Origin: Gemmatimonas phototrophica
GTDB taxonomy: Bacteria; Gemmatimonadota; Gemmatimonadetes; Longimicrobiales; Gaopeijiaceae
NCBI GenBank assembly: GCA_945876015.1
Contig: CAMCNM010000114.1
Location: 1-6,351, forward strand
Direction: 5' to 3'
DNA: 6,351 nt
Shown one piece after another: positions 5,501 through 6,351 of this stretch; positions within the stretch are counted from its first letter, which is position 1; every line of letters begins with the position of its first letter. The position numbers and the translations under genes were made by a program. The notes under the pieces are model-generated. The model was not told where the DNA came from. It worked only from the letters and a program-made list of their open reading frames with translations, and did not search any database.

Positions 5501-6346
5501 GTGGGCGCAGCGAAGAAGAAGTCCGGCGGGAAGGCCGGAGGAAAGCGGCGGATCGCGATCCTGGGCGGGGGCAACCTCGGCCAGGCGTTGGCGCGCGGAT
5601 GGGTGGCGGCCGGGGTGGTCGCCAAGACCGACCTCGAGGTGGTGCGCCGCCGCCCGGAACGCCTCGCCGAGCTGGCCTCCGCGGGCATCGGGACGGGCGC
5701 GGATGGCCGCAGGGCCGCGAAGAACGCCGACGTGATCGTGCTGGCGGTGCAACCCCAACAGATCCAGGCGCTCCTCGACGACGTCGGGCCGGTCCTCGAC
5801 CCCAAGCGGCACCGGGTCATCTCGGTCGTCTCGGGCGTCTCGATCGCGGTGCTGAGCGCTCAGCTGCGCGGCGTGCCGGTCGTGCGCGCGATGCCCAACA
5901 CCGCGGTCTCCATCCGTGAGTCGATGACCTGCCTGTCCGCGCCGCCCACACACGCCGACGCGCTCGACGAGGCCCGCGTCCTGTTCGACGCGCTCGGCAA
6001 GACGCTCGTGATCCAGGAGGACATGATGATCCCCGCCACCGCGCTCTGCGCGTGCGGGACCGCGTTCTTCCTGCGCGCGGTGCGCGCGGCCTCGCAGGGT
6101 GGGATCGAGATCGGGTTCCACCCCGAGGAAGCCATGCTGCTCGCCGCCCAGACCGCGCGCGGCGCCGCGTCGCTGCTGCAGCGCGAGGGGTCGCACCCCG
6201 AGGCCGAGATCGATCGGGTGACGACGCCGCGCGGATGCACGATCGCCGGGCTGAACGAGATGGAGCACCAGGGGTTCAGCTCGGCGCTCATCAAGGGGAT
6301 CCTGCTGTCCGCGGAGAAGGCCGCGGCGTTGTACGGGGGGAAGTGA
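5501..6346 (+). CDS. proC: Pyrroline-5-carboxylate reductase
   Basis: This 281-residue cytoplasmic enzyme reduces 1-pyrroline-5-carboxylate to proline with NAD(P)H, the last step of proline synthesis. The Rossmann motif is RIAILGGGNLGQALARG at 17-33. R50-R51 after the second strand fit an NADPH phosphate site. AVQPQQ (82-87) stands for the usual AVKPQ, and the family-typical RAMPNTAVSI is at 129-138. The C-terminal dimerisation domain runs from about 175 to the end, with AQTARGAASLL at 216-226. Two normally invariant blocks are altered: the SGSGPAY region reads CACGTAF (183-189), and SPGGTT reads TPRGCT (242-247). I recall the same pair in Bacteroidota-type ProC proteins, so this looks like a subfamily and not a broken gene. 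A Lys/Gly-rich leader (residues 5-16) precedes the fold. It is divergent from the lipid operon. Confidence 0.93.
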   Translation: MGAAKKKSGGKAGGKRRIAILGGGNLGQALARGWVAAGVVAKTDLEVVRRRPERLAELASAGIGTGADGRRAAKNADVIVLAVQPQQIQALLDDVGPVLDPKRHRVISVVSGVSIAVLSAQLRGVPVVRAMPNTAVSIRESMTCLSAPPTHADALDEARVLFDALGKTLVIQEDMMIPATALCACGTAFFLRAVRAASQGGIEIGFHPEEAMLLAAQTARGAASLLQREGSHPEAEIDRVTTPRGCTIAGLNEMEHQGFSSALIKGILLSAEKAAALYGGK

Positions 6347-6351
6347 ACGGG

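Noticed and set aside
5333..6268. Minus-strand frame of 311 codons opposite proC
   Set aside because: It is rich in His, Arg and Asp, lacks domains and mirrors the proC codons. proC has unambiguous motifs and a good ribosome site.

Overview
The window is GC-rich DNA (my estimate from reading, not a count) that looks like the chromosome of a Gram-negative bacterium. It carries a lipid A-type late acyltransferase and an MsbA-type lipid exporter, both of which imply an outer membrane. Five of the six main genes appear to start with GTG. The pyrroline-5-carboxylate reductase has active-site motifs that I recall from Bacteroidota-like relatives rather than from Proteobacteria or Firmicutes. A GC-rich member of the wider FCB-like or uncultured soil/sediment phyla would fit, but this placement is inference and I cannot name a species.

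Layout from left to right. Positions 1-66 are unassigned flank with one small hairpin. Positions 67-275 are the decayed end of an insertion sequence: a TGT-starting terminus, two imperfect direct repeats, and a fragment of the C-terminus of an IS481-like (integrase-type) transposase on the minus strand. Positions 278-5323 are a tight minus-strand gene cluster. In order of transcription it encodes an MsbA-like ABC exporter (5323-3467), an LpxL/HtrB-family acyltransferase (3461-2511), a family 2 glycosyltransferase (2413-1667), a secreted DUF3108 protein (1664-855) and an integral-membrane isoprenylcysteine-carboxyl-methyltransferase-like protein (838-278). Gaps are 5, 97, 2 and 16 bp. Positions 5324-5500 are a divergent intergenic region with a 14-bp direct repeat, two hairpins and a TTGACA box. 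Positions 5501-6346 are proC on the plus strand.

The minus-strand cluster reads as an envelope-lipid operon. The acyltransferase would finish lipid A (or a related lipid), the ABC exporter would flip it across the inner membrane, and the glycosyltransferase would act on a lipid or lipid-carrier substrate. The DUF3108 and ICMT-like proteins are probably periplasmic and membrane partners of unknown detail. proC belongs to proline synthesis and is transcribed away from the cluster.

I see no CRISPR array, RNA gene, phage module or defence island. Nothing amounts to a clearly new system. The items most worth a second look are the transposon scar abutting the last operon gene, a possible 31-34 residue coupling ORF between the acyltransferase and glycosyltransferase genes, the repeated element in the divergent promoter region, and the altered catalytic motifs of ProC.
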